This document shows positions 63,670 to 64,000 of a stretch of 64,000 nucleotides of DNA, piece by piece; the first letter of the stretch is position 1; each line of letters starts with the position of its first letter. The notes beneath the pieces are model-generated. The model saw only the letters and a program-made list of their open reading frames with translations. It was not told the origin of the DNA and searched no databases. The position numbers and the translations under genes were made by a program. The stretch is from assembly GCA_937996625.1 (NCBI GenBank), contig CALKVA010000020.1, positions 1 to 64,000 of the forward strand, in the 5' to 3' direction. This DNA comes from UBA5951 sp009936885 (GTDB lineage Bacteria > Pseudomonadota > Alphaproteobacteria > Puniceispirillales > Puniceispirillaceae).

Positions 63670-64000
63670 TCAAAGTAGCATTAATCCTTCAGGGGTTAAC
63701 ACGCCATCCATGGGCTCATCTGTTGAAGCTACCGGAACTTTATCAACTTGTTGACCAGAATAAGCAACCCCAACAACTTTCACATCAACGCCAGATTCGC
63801 GAAATTTTTTAAGTGTTCTGTCATAATATCCACCACCATATCCAAGCCTATTGCATCTCGTATCAAAGGCAAGTAACGGCAACAGCACAAGTTCTGGGAT
63901 AAGCTGATGTGAGCTGGCATCAGGATGCTTGGTGTTTAAAGGGCCTGCCTCTAATTCTTGGCCTGGAACGTAGGCGCGGAAGCTCAACGCGCTGGGTTTT
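63670..64000 (-). CDS. fau: 5-formyltetrahydrofolate cyclo-ligase, partial
   Basis: Converts 5-formyl-THF to 5,10-methenyl-THF with ATP. About 110 C-terminal residues are visible; the frame stays open to the window edge, so the N-terminus is missing. The 5-FCL signature is present: LLPLLAFDTRCNRLGYGGGYYDRTL, split around the conserved GGGYYD. In many Alphaproteobacteria a 6S RNA gene lies just upstream of fau, which here would fall outside the window. Confidence 0.92.
   Translation of the reverse strand, partial: KPSALSFRAYVPGQELEAGPLNTKHPDASSHQLIPELVLLPLLAFDTRCNRLGYGGGYYDRTLKKFRESGVDVKVVGVAYSGQQVDKVPVASTDEPMDGVLTPEGLMLL

Noticed and set aside
1..64000. Defence islands, prophage, insertion sequences, CRISPR arrays or secretion loci
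   Set aside because: I looked for transposase, integrase, Cas, toxin-antitoxin and restriction genes and for regularly spaced repeats; none is present. Every gene above about 130 codons belongs to a known core family.

Overview
The window is a dense block of alphaproteobacterial housekeeping DNA, AT-rich by eye. Several gene neighbourhoods are typical of Alphaproteobacteria. These are a complete mraZ-to-ligA division and cell-wall cluster, serC-serA-hisZ-purA facing rpoH, ruvCAB-ybgC-tolQRAB-pal-cpoB-tilS-ftsH-folP-glmM, and DUF6476 next to rluD. Low GC, minimal spacers and overlapping gene ends suggest a streamlined free-living, perhaps marine (SAR116 or Rhodospirillales-like) bacterium. That placement is inference; no rRNA gene is present to settle it.

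Layout. 1-5752: small genes on both strands (a cut-off EamA transporter, cytochrome c', DUF2237, PlsC acyltransferase, TusA, a TerB/J-domain protein, ABC-F Uup) plus a candidate structured RNA at about 884-1010. 5858-6244: RNase P RNA. 6478-30773 (+): a five-box MraZ operator, then mraZ-rsmH-ftsL-ftsI-murE-murF-mraY-murD-ftsW-murG-murC-murB-ddl-ftsQ-ftsA-(42-codon ORF)-ftsZ, then lpxC-bamD-recN-ligA. 30768-35743 (-): uvrD-prmA-M24 peptidase. 36004-37390 (+): mlaA-mlaC. 37393-39569 (-): ettA and DUF6476. 39568-41566 (+): rluD and rpoH. 41563-64000 (-): a long leftward series from fau (cut by the window edge), a metallophosphoesterase, yebC, ruvCAB, ybgC, tolQRAB, pal, cpoB, tilS, ftsH, folP, glmM, serC, serA, hisZ, purA.

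The genes together cover lipid II synthesis and septation (mur, mra, fts), the outer membrane (lpxC, bamD, mlaA/C, tol-pal), recombination and repair (recN, ligA, uvrD, ruvABC), serine, purine, folate and amino-sugar supply, and proteostasis (rpoH, ftsH). I found no phage, insertion sequence, CRISPR array, defence island or tRNA, and no obviously new multi-gene system. The most interesting signals are regulatory: a candidate structured RNA, a serC leader with two mutually exclusive hairpins, a periodic MraZ operator, a small ORF coupled to ftsZ, a hairpin against the lpxC start, and short recent duplications at gene ends.
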